DNA of 5,148 bases from Flavobacteriia bacterium (GTDB lineage: Bacteria > Bacteroidota > Bacteroidia > Flavobacteriales > Flavobacteriaceae), in assembly GCA_003973375.1 (NCBI GenBank), contig QNYL01000047.1:1-5148 (forward strand), given 5' to 3'. The notes beneath the pieces are model-generated. The model ran no database searches and was not told where the DNA came from. It saw nothing but the letters and a program-made list of their open reading frames with translations. Shown here one piece after another: positions 1 to 5,148 of the stretch. The position numbers and the translations under genes are program-made. Position 1 is the stretch's first letter. The number at the start of each line of letters is the position of its first letter.

Positions 1-1
1 T

Positions 2-292
2 TCAAGGAAAAAAGAAGAAGGTTTTGATACTTTTTTTTGGTTTGATCCGGTATTTTTTAACCTGATAAAAGAAGAGTTTAGCCGGCCGGACGAACAAAAG
101 AAAGTTAAAATAGAATATAGCTATACAAATAAAAAAGAAAGTTTAAATTTACCTCGTGATTTTATCATCACATTGAATGCCCCAAAAGGGGATACGAGAA
201 TAGAAGTTCAGTATAAAAAAGTTGAAATGAATAACAAGCTGAGCTTCCCTTTTAAATTGCCACAAAACTATAAAGAAATTAAGTTAAAATGA
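2..292 (+). CDS. DUF4292-like protein, C-terminal part (5' end outside window)
   Basis: The frame is open from the window edge to a TGA at 290-292, giving about 96 residues of a C-terminus. Visible features are an aromatic patch (FDTFFWFDPVFFNL), then alternating beta-like stretches (KVKIEYSYTN, DFIITLNAP, TRIEVQYKKVEM) and a final segment FPFKLPQNYKEIKL. The beta-rich pattern, the closing 'P.nYkeI.l' signature and the position immediately before an EnvC gene match, from memory, the Bacteroidota family DUF4292. That family is usually an outer-membrane lipoprotein of about 250 residues, possibly of LolA/LolB-like fold. The lipobox that would support this lies outside the window. The stop overlaps the envC start (ATGA), so the two genes are probably co-transcribed and translationally coupled. 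No enzymatic function can be assigned. I am confident it is coding and moderately confident of the family. Confidence 0.72.
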   Translation, partial: SRKKEEGFDTFFWFDPVFFNLIKEEFSRPDEQKKVKIEYSYTNKKESLNLPRDFIITLNAPKGDTRIEVQYKKVEMNNKLSFPFKLPQNYKEIKLK

Positions 293-1548
293 TTTTACTT
301 TTTAAAAGCAAAAAAAATGAACTTTTTAAGAGCGAAAAAAAGAGGAATCATTTTATTTTGTTTTTTGTTCTTTTTGCCCTGTTAATTCCTGCTACTTCTT
401 TTGCACAAAGCAAGGCTGATCTTGAAAGACAAAGACGAAAACTTCAAAAAGAGATCAAAGAGATCAACTCTTTGTTGTTTAAATCGAAGAATAAAGAAAA
501 AACACTGCTTTCCGATCTGAATGATCTGAATAAAAGGATCAAAGTACGCCAGAAACTTATCGAAACCATTGAAAAAGAGACCAAAGAACTCGAACGGGAT
601 ATCAAATCCAATCAGAAACAGGTTGAGGTACTTCAAAAACATTTGGAGGAATTAAAAGCTGAATATGCCGAAATGGTACGGCAATCGTATAAAAGCAAGG
701 CCAAACAAAGCAGACTGATGTTTGTTTTGTCATCGGAAAGTTTTTTACAGGCCTATAAACGCGTGCAATATATTCAGCAATATGCCAAATACAGGCAAAA
801 GCAGGGGGAAGAGATCGTTTTGGAAACTGTTAAGCTTCAAAACCTCAACGATTATCTGATGGAATTGAAAACCGGTAAAGAAGCCTTGCTTTCAGCCAAT
901 AAAAAAGAAACCGATAGCATAAAAAAAGAAAAATCTACCCGTGAGGGAATGGTAAAATCGGTAAAAAGAAAAGAAAAGAAATATCTTGCCCAGATAAGAA
1001 AAAAGCAAAAAGCTGAAAAGGATATAGAAAGAAAGATAGAAAAAGTTATTCGTGATGCGATTGCCAGATCCAATAAAAAATCAAGTGTAAAAGGTACAGG
1101 ATTCTCTCTTACACCCGAGGCAAAGATCCTTAACAAGAGTTTTATTGCCAACAAAGGCAAACTTCCGGCACCGGTTAAAAGAGGCGTTGTGGTAAGGCAT
1201 TATGGCAAGCAGCCTCACCCTACTTTAAAAGGAATTACCATTGAAAGTACAGGCGTACATTACGCTACGGAAAAAGGAGCGAATGCGAGAGTTGTTTTTG
1301 ATGGAAAGGTTTTAGCCATACAGGTATTACCGGGTAAGAAAAAGGCTGTTCTGGTGCAGCACGGTAATTATATTTCTGTGTATAAGAACCTTGATAATGT
1401 TTTGGTAAACAAGGGAGATCTGGTAAAGACCAAGCAGGAATTAGGAAAAATCCATACCGATAAAACTACAGGAAAAACCATTCTGGTTTTTGTACTCTTT
1501 AAGGGTACCCAACGTCAGAACCCTGAAAACTGGGTGTATAAATTATAA
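289..1548 (+). CDS. envC: EnvC-family murein hydrolase activator (degenerate LytM/M23 domain, coiled coil)
   Basis: A 419-residue exported protein that probably acts in the periplasm to switch on amidases at the division septum. A basic n-region (1-20) and hydrophobic core (about 21-36) end at a likely cleavage site after A39 (SFA|Q). Long Lys/Glu-rich coiled coils span about 42-130 and 165-262, separated by the EnvC-like segment around 131-165 (RQSYKSKAKQSRLMFVLSSE). A C-terminal M23-like domain covers about 296-419. Its zinc ligands appear lost: there is no HxxxD near 315-330, and TGKTILVFVLF replaces the usual GPHLHFE region. This is the hallmark of activators rather than active endopeptidases. 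The ATG at 289 overlaps the upstream stop (ATGA), and no other in-frame ATG lies near the signal peptide, so this start is preferred. The n-region contains an 8-residue tandem repeat. The amidase partner is not in the window. NlpD-like or another LytM activator is the alternative. Confidence 0.88.
   Translation: MILLFKSKKNELFKSEKKRNHFILFFVLFALLIPATSFAQSKADLERQRRKLQKEIKEINSLLFKSKNKEKTLLSDLNDLNKRIKVRQKLIETIEKETKELERDIKSNQKQVEVLQKHLEELKAEYAEMVRQSYKSKAKQSRLMFVLSSESFLQAYKRVQYIQQYAKYRQKQGEEIVLETVKLQNLNDYLMELKTGKEALLSANKKETDSIKKEKSTREGMVKSVKRKEKKYLAQIRKKQKAEKDIERKIEKVIRDAIARSNKKSSVKGTGFSLTPEAKILNKSFIANKGKLPAPVKRGVVVRHYGKQPHPTLKGITIESTGVHYATEKGANARVVFDGKVLAIQVLPGKKKAVLVQHGNYISVYKNLDNVLVNKGDLVKTKQELGKIHTDKTTGKTILVFVLFKGTQRQNPENWVYKL
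297..344 (+). repeat. Imperfect 24-nt tandem duplication in the envC signal-peptide n-region
   Basis: Two adjacent 24-nt units, 297-320 and 321-344, match at 19 of 24 positions by eye. Both begin ACTTTTTAA and share AGC and a run of seven A. In the envC frame they encode LFKSKKNE (residues 4-11) and LFKSEKKR (12-19). Because the unit is a multiple of three, the duplication keeps frame and simply lengthens the positively charged n-region before the hydrophobic core. Slippage in A/T runs is a plausible origin. The alternative is chance similarity of low-complexity Lys-rich codons. Confidence 0.6.
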
Positions 1549-1558
1549 TTTCTTCCAC

Positions 1559-1600
1559 AAAAAAGGCCTTACTCGTTAAGAATAAGGCCATGAATTTTTT
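1559..1600. terminator. Bidirectional rho-independent terminator between envC and prc
   Basis: The arms GGCCTTA (1565-1571) and TAAGGCC (1583-1589) are perfect inverted repeats around an 11-nt loop. An A6 run (1559-1564) lies on the left and a T6 run (1595-1600) a few bases to the right. Read on the plus strand, the hairpin is followed by U6 and would end the envC transcript 17 nt after its stop. Read on the minus strand, it is followed directly by U6 and would end the prc transcript. The placement between two convergent genes fits a shared terminator. The 7-bp stem is short, and the T-run on the plus side is offset by five bases, so the minus-strand signal looks the better of the two. Confidence 0.72.
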
Positions 1601-1612
1601 GTTGAACAATTC

Positions 1613-1632
1613 AAGACCGTTGCAACGGTCTT
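1613..1632. repeat. Perfect 20-nt palindrome at the 3' end of prc
   Basis: The half-sites AAGACCGTTG (1613-1622) and CAACGGTCTT (1623-1632) are exact reverse complements with no spacer. The right edge covers two bases of the prc stop codon (TTA at 1631-1633 on the plus strand). In RNA it would fold into an 8-bp stem with a 4-nt loop, making prc mRNA end in a hairpin 20-40 nt before the second hairpin/T-run at 1559-1600. There is no T-run directly next to it on either strand, so it may be a stability hairpin or auxiliary terminator stem. A DNA-binding site is possible but unsupported. Confidence 0.6.
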
Positions 1633-3766
1633 AATTCTTTACAAGAAGATTGTTCTTACGAACTTTTAATTCGGACAGAACGTTGATCGCTTCATCTACA
1701 TAAATATCCTTCTTCAGATTTTTATGCCAGATCTCACGTTTTTTCGCAAAGATCGTATCACTTTCAATTTTTGGTATTTCATATTTTGGTGAAGTGAAAT
1801 CAAGATTACTTTCATATTTACTGATCGGTTCAAACTTTTTGCTTTCCTTTTCTCTTTTCAGGATGTCATTTTTATAATCCTCATAAGCCAGGTAAACCGT
1901 TTTATCATCTCTGCTTTTCCTCAGCCATTTGGCATTTTCATCAATGAGTTTAAACTGGGGGTCACTGTAAATTCTTTCTTTGGCATTGTTTACCACAGTG
2001 GTAAAATTCTCATAAATATCCAAAGGAGCATATTTGGCAGGTTCCACTTTATCCCAGGGTAACGGATTTTTTTCATCTCTTTCACCAATATCGAGATAGG
2101 TATATCTGTCAGGGGCAGAAATATCAGATTTTACCCCTTTGAGTTGAGTTGATCCGCCGTTAATTCTGTAAAATTTCTGAATGGTCATTTTTAAGGCACC
2201 GAGATCTTTCGGATAATTGTAATAATTATTTAGTGGCAGAAGATTTTGTACGGTTCCTTTACCAAAGGTTTGCTTGCTTCCAATAATAACAGCCCGGTGG
2301 TAATCCTGCATAGCAGCAGCAAAGATCTCCGATGCTGATGCAGATAATTCATTAACCAGAATCACAAGTGGTCCGTTCCATTGTATCTTTTTATCCTTAT
2401 CGGATTTTACGATAGGTTTTTCTCCTCGGTATTTTACCTGTACCACAGGTCCGTCCTTGATAAAAAGTCCGGCAATCTCAATGGCGGTTTTTAATGAACC
2501 TCCTCCGTTATCTCTCAAATCGATCAATATCCCTTCCACATTTTCCTCATTTTTCAGTCTTTTGATCTCTTTCTCCATATCGGTTGCCGAATTGCGATAA
2601 TTTTTTTCGTTAAAATCGATATAGAATTTTGGCAGATTGATCACACCAAAATTACGGTTATTCATTTTTACCACACTCGATTTGACAAAAGTCTCTTCCA
2701 GTTCAACGATATCCCGTATAATAGAAATAACTTTAATCGATCCGTCTAGTTTTAGTACCGTAAGTTTAACTTCTGTTCCTTTTTTACCTTTGATAAATTC
2801 GATGGCATCATCCAGTCGCATACCGATAATATCGATGGGTTCTCCATCGCCCTGAGCAACTTTTAAAATAGCATCTCCCACTTCAAGTTCTCCTCCTCTC
2901 CAGGCAGGACCACCTGAGATCAGTTCAACTACAGTGGTATACTCGTCTTTTTTTCGGAGTCTGGCACCTATTCCCTCGAGTTTACCCGCCATATTGATAT
3001 CAAATTTCTTTTTGTCTTTAGGAGCAAAATAAGAAGTGTGGGGATCAAATCCCAATGTTATACTGTTGATATAGATCGAGAACCAGTCGTCTTCTTCCAT
3101 GTCATCCATAAAATCGTAAAAATCATCCAGACTCTTTTTAGTTCCTTCTCTGGCCTCTTTTTCCAGTTTTTCAAATGATTTTACAGGATAGTTCTTATCG
3201 TTCTTTAGTTGTTTTTCCTGAAAGGATTCTTTTTCGTAAAGCCGTGACAATGTGCTTACCTTTAGCTGTTTACGCCATAAAGAAATCATATCACTTTCAT
3301 TCCTTGCATAAGGTTTTTTATCGTAATCGATTAGAAAAGTATCTCTTTTAGAGAAGTCGAACGGATAGGCAAGGATCTCTTTGTAGATCCCTTCGGCATC
3401 TTTCAGGCGTTTAACATACCTGTTGTAAACCAGATTAAAGAACGTCAAATCTTCATTTTTAATCTGATCATCGATCAGGTATTTGTACTGTGCAAACTCA
3501 TCAATATCTTTTTGGTAAAAAAATCTTTTGGTGGGATCTACCGATTTTATAAAATCATTAAAGATCTTTTCAGAAAATTCATCATTGATCTTTTTAGGCT
3601 GATAATGCCCTTTTTGTAAGGCAAATCTGATCAGTGAGATCAGAACTTTATCCTTTTCCGGATCAGGTTTACTTTTATTCTGAAAACCCAAAAATAATCC
3701 TGCAAGGAGGATCAGGGTGATGATTATTTTATAATTCTTTTTCATGAATTGAATCATTTTATGCAT
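1631..3766 (-). CDS. prc: Carboxy-terminal (tail-specific) processing protease, S41 family
   Basis: A 711-residue periplasmic serine protease that degrades or trims proteins by recognising their C-termini. E. coli Prc is 682 residues. After a basic start, the hydrophobic stretch 12-28 is a signal peptide or anchor with no lipobox cysteine. The N-terminal tail-protease domain spans about 40-240 (SVDPTKRFF at 75-83, DPHTSYFAP at 241-249). A PDZ domain follows at about 258-350 (GIGARL, GGPAWRGGELEVGDAIL). The S41 core is about 370-545, with LIDLRDNGGGSL near 414-425 and SASASE at 475-480. Alignment to E. coli Prc by eye gives S477 as nucleophile, K503 in FGKGTVQ as general base, and Q507. A charged C-terminal domain of the DUF3340 type runs from about 560 to 705. 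In-frame ATGs at residues 1, 4 and 8 are all possible starts, and MKKNYK at residue 8 (3745) looks most like a signal-peptide start. The gene is convergent with envC and divergent from surE. All catalytic residues are intact. Confidence 0.95.
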   Translation of the reverse strand: MHKMIQFMKKNYKIIITLILLAGLFLGFQNKSKPDPEKDKVLISLIRFALQKGHYQPKKINDEFSEKIFNDFIKSVDPTKRFFYQKDIDEFAQYKYLIDDQIKNEDLTFFNLVYNRYVKRLKDAEGIYKEILAYPFDFSKRDTFLIDYDKKPYARNESDMISLWRKQLKVSTLSRLYEKESFQEKQLKNDKNYPVKSFEKLEKEAREGTKKSLDDFYDFMDDMEEDDWFSIYINSITLGFDPHTSYFAPKDKKKFDINMAGKLEGIGARLRKKDEYTTVVELISGGPAWRGGELEVGDAILKVAQGDGEPIDIIGMRLDDAIEFIKGKKGTEVKLTVLKLDGSIKVISIIRDIVELEETFVKSSVVKMNNRNFGVINLPKFYIDFNEKNYRNSATDMEKEIKRLKNEENVEGILIDLRDNGGGSLKTAIEIAGLFIKDGPVVQVKYRGEKPIVKSDKDKKIQWNGPLVILVNELSASASEIFAAAMQDYHRAVIIGSKQTFGKGTVQNLLPLNNYYNYPKDLGALKMTIQKFYRINGGSTQLKGVKSDISAPDRYTYLDIGERDEKNPLPWDKVEPAKYAPLDIYENFTTVVNNAKERIYSDPQFKLIDENAKWLRKSRDDKTVYLAYEDYKNDILKREKESKKFEPISKYESNLDFTSPKYEIPKIESDTIFAKKREIWHKNLKKDIYVDEAINVLSELKVRKNNLLVKN

Positions 3767-3798
3767 TATATTTTTTTTAGTTTACCACTAAAACGGTG

Positions 3799-3806
3799 CC
3801 AAGATA
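3799..3806 (-). promoter_or_regulatory. Candidate -7 element for prc (weak)
   Basis: On the minus strand the octamer is TATCTTGG, one mismatch from the Bacteroidota -7 consensus TANNTTTG. It ends about 33 nt before the annotated prc ATG, which would give a short leader. I see no clear TTTG-type -33 element at the expected distance upstream. It is offered only because the position is right and nothing better is visible in the divergent region. Confidence 0.3.
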
Positions 3807-3952
3807 ATAAAAATTAAGAGTGATCGATAAAAATATTTAAAAACAAACAATCCTCAGGTAACTGCTTCTAAGTGTCCCGCACAGACCCAAGGAAAATATT
3901 TTCAGACTAAATTTTATTAAAACACGTACCTATCTATAGATGCAATACTATT

Positions 3953-3968
3953 AAAATTAATTAATTTT
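3953..3968. repeat. 16-nt A+T-only palindrome in the prc-surE divergent region
   Basis: AAAATTAA (3953-3960) followed directly by TTAATTTT (3961-3968) is a perfect palindrome about 50 bp upstream of the surE -7 element. A smaller 10-nt palindrome, ATCTATAGAT, lies at 3932-3941. Such dyads can be regulator sites or upstream A+T elements, but in sequence this A+T-rich they also arise by chance. The rest of the 273-bp intergenic stretch holds no gene that I can see. It has a relatively G+C-rich patch around 3850-3892, without a convincing hairpin or reading frame. Confidence 0.35.
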
Positions 3969-4016
3969 TGCTGCTAATGAAATGTTAAAGATTAATTCTC
4001 CTTCAATATATTAAAC

Positions 4017-4024
4017 TAAATTTG
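4017..4024 (+). promoter_or_regulatory. Bacteroidota-type -7 promoter element for surE
   Basis: TAAATTTG is an exact match to TANNTTTG, the -7 consensus of the primary sigma factor in Bacteroidota. It lies 15 nt before the ATG at 4040, so transcription would start near 4030 with a leader of about 10 nt. No strong -33 TTTG is visible 19-21 nt upstream; the region reads as A+T-rich sequence around 3985-3998. The element contains the TTG at 4022 that could otherwise be taken as an upstream start, which argues against that start. Confidence 0.55.
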
Positions 4025-4039
4025 TCAAAAAATTTTAAA

Positions 4040-4813
4040 ATGCAATCAAAACCTCTGATCTTAGTAACCAACGACGACGGAATTACAGCTCCCGGTTTAA
4101 GAAATCTCATCTCAATAATGGATGAAATAGGAGATGTTGTTGTCATAGCACCAGACAGTCCGCAAAGCGGAATGGGTCATGCTATAACTTTAGATTCGAC
4201 TATTTATTGTGATTTGGTAACAAATGATGACAGAAAAAAACAAGAATATCGTTGTTCCGGTACTCCGGCCGATTGCGTTAAGATTGCTGTGAGTGAGATT
4301 TTAGACAGAAAACCGGATCTTTGTGTCTCTGGAATCAATCACGGATCCAATTCCTCAATCAACATCTTGTATTCAGGAACCATGAGTGCCGCAATAGAGG
4401 CCGGAATTGAAGGCATACCTGCAATAGGATTTTCCTTGCTGGATTATTCATGGAATGCCGATTTTGAAAAACTGAGAAAACATATCAAAAAGATCGCTTT
4501 GGAAGTCTTAAAGAAGGGTTTACCCGAAGGGGTAGTGTTAAATGTGAATTTTCCGAAACTTAAAGAAGGAAAGGATTTTAAAGGGATTCGTATCAGCAGG
4601 CAGGCTAAAGCCAACTGGAAAGAAGAATTTGATAAAAGAATAAATCCGCAAGGGAAAGAATATTATTGGCTTACCGGAAAATTTAAATACCTGGATGAAG
4701 GAGAAGATACCGATATCTGGGCTTTAGAAAATGATTATATTTCTGTAGTTCCGGTACAGTTTGACCTGACAGCACACAGGTTTATCAACGATTTAAAAGA
4801 ATGGAAATTATGA
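4040..4813 (+). CDS. surE: 5'/3'-nucleotidase SurE
   Basis: A 257-residue cytoplasmic metal-dependent phosphatase that removes phosphate from nucleoside 5'- and 3'-monophosphates. In E. coli it also acts on short polyphosphate and is tied to stationary-phase survival. The metal-site residues of the family are all present: D12 and D13 in VTNDDG, S43 in PDSPQSGMGHAIT, and N100 in SGINHGSN. Other conserved blocks are CSGTPADCV (72-80), YSGTMSAAIEAG and GVVLNVNFP. The length is normal for the family. I chose the ATG at 4040 because MQSKPLILVTNDDG matches family N-termini. A longer frame from a TTG at 4022 would start inside the promoter -7 element. The gene diverges from prc across 273 bp, and its TGA overlaps the ATG of the next gene (ATGA), indicating an operon. 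Confidence 0.96.
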   Translation: MQSKPLILVTNDDGITAPGLRNLISIMDEIGDVVVIAPDSPQSGMGHAITLDSTIYCDLVTNDDRKKQEYRCSGTPADCVKIAVSEILDRKPDLCVSGINHGSNSSINILYSGTMSAAIEAGIEGIPAIGFSLLDYSWNADFEKLRKHIKKIALEVLKKGLPEGVVLNVNFPKLKEGKDFKGIRISRQAKANWKEEFDKRINPQGKEYYWLTGKFKYLDEGEDTDIWALENDYISVVPVQFDLTAHRFINDLKEWKL

Positions 4814-4941
4814 TAAAAAAAGAAATATTTACAGGTTTTGCCGTTGCGATCATCGCTACTTTTTTCGGACTCTTTTTGTATATAGAATTTATTTCTTTGT
4901 TTCAAACTTTTGAAAAAAAGAATAAAAATAATCTTCTAATT
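4810..4941 (+). CDS. N-terminal fragment of a small membrane protein, running in frame into PyrE-like sequence
   Basis: An ATG at 4810 overlaps the surE stop and opens a frame that continues without a stop to the window end at 5148. Its first 35 or so residues (MIKKEIFTGFAVAIIATFFG, then LFLYIEFISLFQTFE) form one hydrophobic segment after a basic start. They resemble, from memory, the short integral-membrane protein found between surE and lpxB in many flavobacteria, which normally continues for about 90 residues with further membrane segments. Here that continuation is missing. After about residue 35 the frame becomes Lys/Asn-rich (EKKNKNNLLI) and then reads into an orotate phosphoribosyltransferase-like start at 4942. 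The original gene is therefore truncated, either by a real rearrangement or by an assembly join. I cannot assign a function. Confidence 0.6.
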
Positions 4942-4945
4942 ATGA
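4905..4945. other. Composition and gene-content breakpoint (probable chimeric join)
   Basis: Sequence to the left is flavobacterial surE plus the start of its usual small membrane-protein neighbour. Sequence to the right is a pyrE-like gene of another lineage at much lower G+C. The changeover falls in A-rich low-complexity sequence (GAAAAAAAGAATAAAAATAA at 4912-4931), a typical place for a spurious assembly overlap. No inverted repeat, direct repeat, tRNA or transposase that would mark a mobile insertion is visible. The exact base of the join cannot be fixed from this sequence alone. Confidence 0.55.
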
Positions 4946-5148
4946 ATTTAGAAAATTTAAGAGATAAAACAGCAAAAATTCTTTTAGATATTAAATCAAT
5001 AAACGTAGACACAAAAAAACCCTTTAAACTTACATCTGGCAGATTAAGCCCTGTCTATGTTGACTGTAGAAAAATTATAAGTCATCTAAAAGAAAGAAGA
5101 TCAATTATAAATATGACGTCTAAATTACTAAAAAAGGAAATAGATTTG
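4942..5148 (+). CDS. pyrE: Orotate phosphoribosyltransferase-like N-terminus (3' end outside window), foreign-looking
   Basis: Starting at the ATG at 4942, 69 residues are visible before the window ends. The block KPFKLTSGRLSPVYVDCRK is the N-terminal signature of orotate phosphoribosyltransferase, which makes OMP from orotate and PRPP in pyrimidine synthesis. It is followed by the helix KERRSIINMTSKLLKKEIDL. The form 'FxxTSGRxSPVYVDCRK' is of alphaproteobacterial type; flavobacterial PyrE as I recall it reads more like WASGWKSPIYCDNR. Composition also changes: 54 of 228 bases (about 24%) are G or C over 4921-5148, against about 40% in three hand-counted 60-nt lines of surE. All five arginines use AGA. 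Together these suggest a SAR11-like donor. The frame is continuous with the ORF from 4810, so a longer fused product is formally possible, but the natural start is 4942. Confidence 0.72.
   Translation, partial: MNLENLRDKTAKILLDIKSINVDTKKPFKLTSGRLSPVYVDCRKIISHLKERRSIINMTSKLLKKEIDL

Noticed and set aside
317..385. A +1-frame 22-residue ORF inside the envC start (MNFLRAKKRGIILF...) that looks like a second signal peptide
   Set aside because: It ends at a TAA after the hydrophobic run and has no mature domain. The envC frame itself already has a complete signal peptide and a continuous coding region, so this is a by-product of the duplicated Lys-rich sequence rather than a gene or a frameshift.
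382..1160. Minus-strand open frames (86 and 102 codons) opposite envC
   Set aside because: They are antisense shadows of the Lys/Glu-rich coiled-coil codons. Their products are Phe/Leu/Ser-rich without any domain, and the plus-strand gene explains the region.
2637..2855. Plus-strand 72-codon open frame opposite prc
   Set aside because: It lies fully within the PDZ/S41 coding region of prc on the other strand and yields a Ser/Thr/Ile-rich product with no recognisable motif.
3840..3900. Possible small RNA or riboswitch in the G+C-richer patch upstream of surE
   Set aside because: I found no stable long stem, no known riboswitch core and no terminator next to it. The surE promoter element lies downstream of the patch, so it would not be in the surE leader.
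4022..4039. Upstream TTG start for SurE adding six residues
   Set aside because: The TTG is part of the TAAATTTG promoter element, and the family N-terminus begins at the ATG at 4040.
4810..5148. A genuine membrane-anchored orotate phosphoribosyltransferase as a new fusion enzyme
   Set aside because: The PyrE part has its own natural ATG at 4942. The two halves differ in lineage character and composition, and the changeover falls in low-complexity sequence, so an assembly join is the simpler reading unless reads prove otherwise.

Overview
The window looks like a chromosomal housekeeping segment from a Bacteroidota genome, most likely a flavobacterium. It holds a DUF4292-type gene tail, an EnvC-family gene, a 700-residue-class tail-specific protease and surE. 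These proteins have flavobacterial character. The base composition is A+T-rich, classical Shine-Dalgarno sites are poor, and a TANNTTTG-type -7 element sits just upstream of surE. I see no rRNA, tRNA, CRISPR array, insertion sequence or prophage gene.

Layout: (1) 2-292 (+) is the C-terminal end of a DUF4292-like protein. (2) 289-1548 (+) is an EnvC-like murein hydrolase activator, coupled to the first gene by an ATGA overlap. (3) 1549-1630 is a short convergent intergenic gap with a bidirectional hairpin/T-run terminator and a perfect 20-nt palindrome that runs into the next gene's stop codon. (4) 1631-3766 (-) is the tail-specific protease Prc. (5) 3767-4039 is a 273-bp divergent intergenic region with candidate promoters at each end and an A+T-rich 16-nt palindrome. 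(6) 4040-4813 (+) is SurE. (7) 4810-5148 (+) is one open frame made of two unlike parts. The first is the start of a small flavobacterial membrane protein, overlapping surE by ATGA. The second, from 4942, is the N-terminus of an orotate phosphoribosyltransferase of alphaproteobacterial (SAR11-like) style, at about 24% G+C.

The first two genes probably belong to an envelope operon: a putative outer-membrane lipoprotein and a division/cell-wall regulator. Prc is a periplasmic quality-control protease. SurE is a nucleotide/stationary-phase phosphatase that heads a second operon reading away from prc.

Nothing here convinces me of a new biological system. The point most worth checking is the abrupt change of gene type and composition near 4905-4945. 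It is most simply a chimeric assembly join, and a real horizontal insertion or gene fusion is the less likely alternative. Smaller curiosities are a tandem 24-nt duplication that lengthens the EnvC signal peptide, complete loss of the LytM zinc ligands in EnvC, and the convergent terminator architecture.
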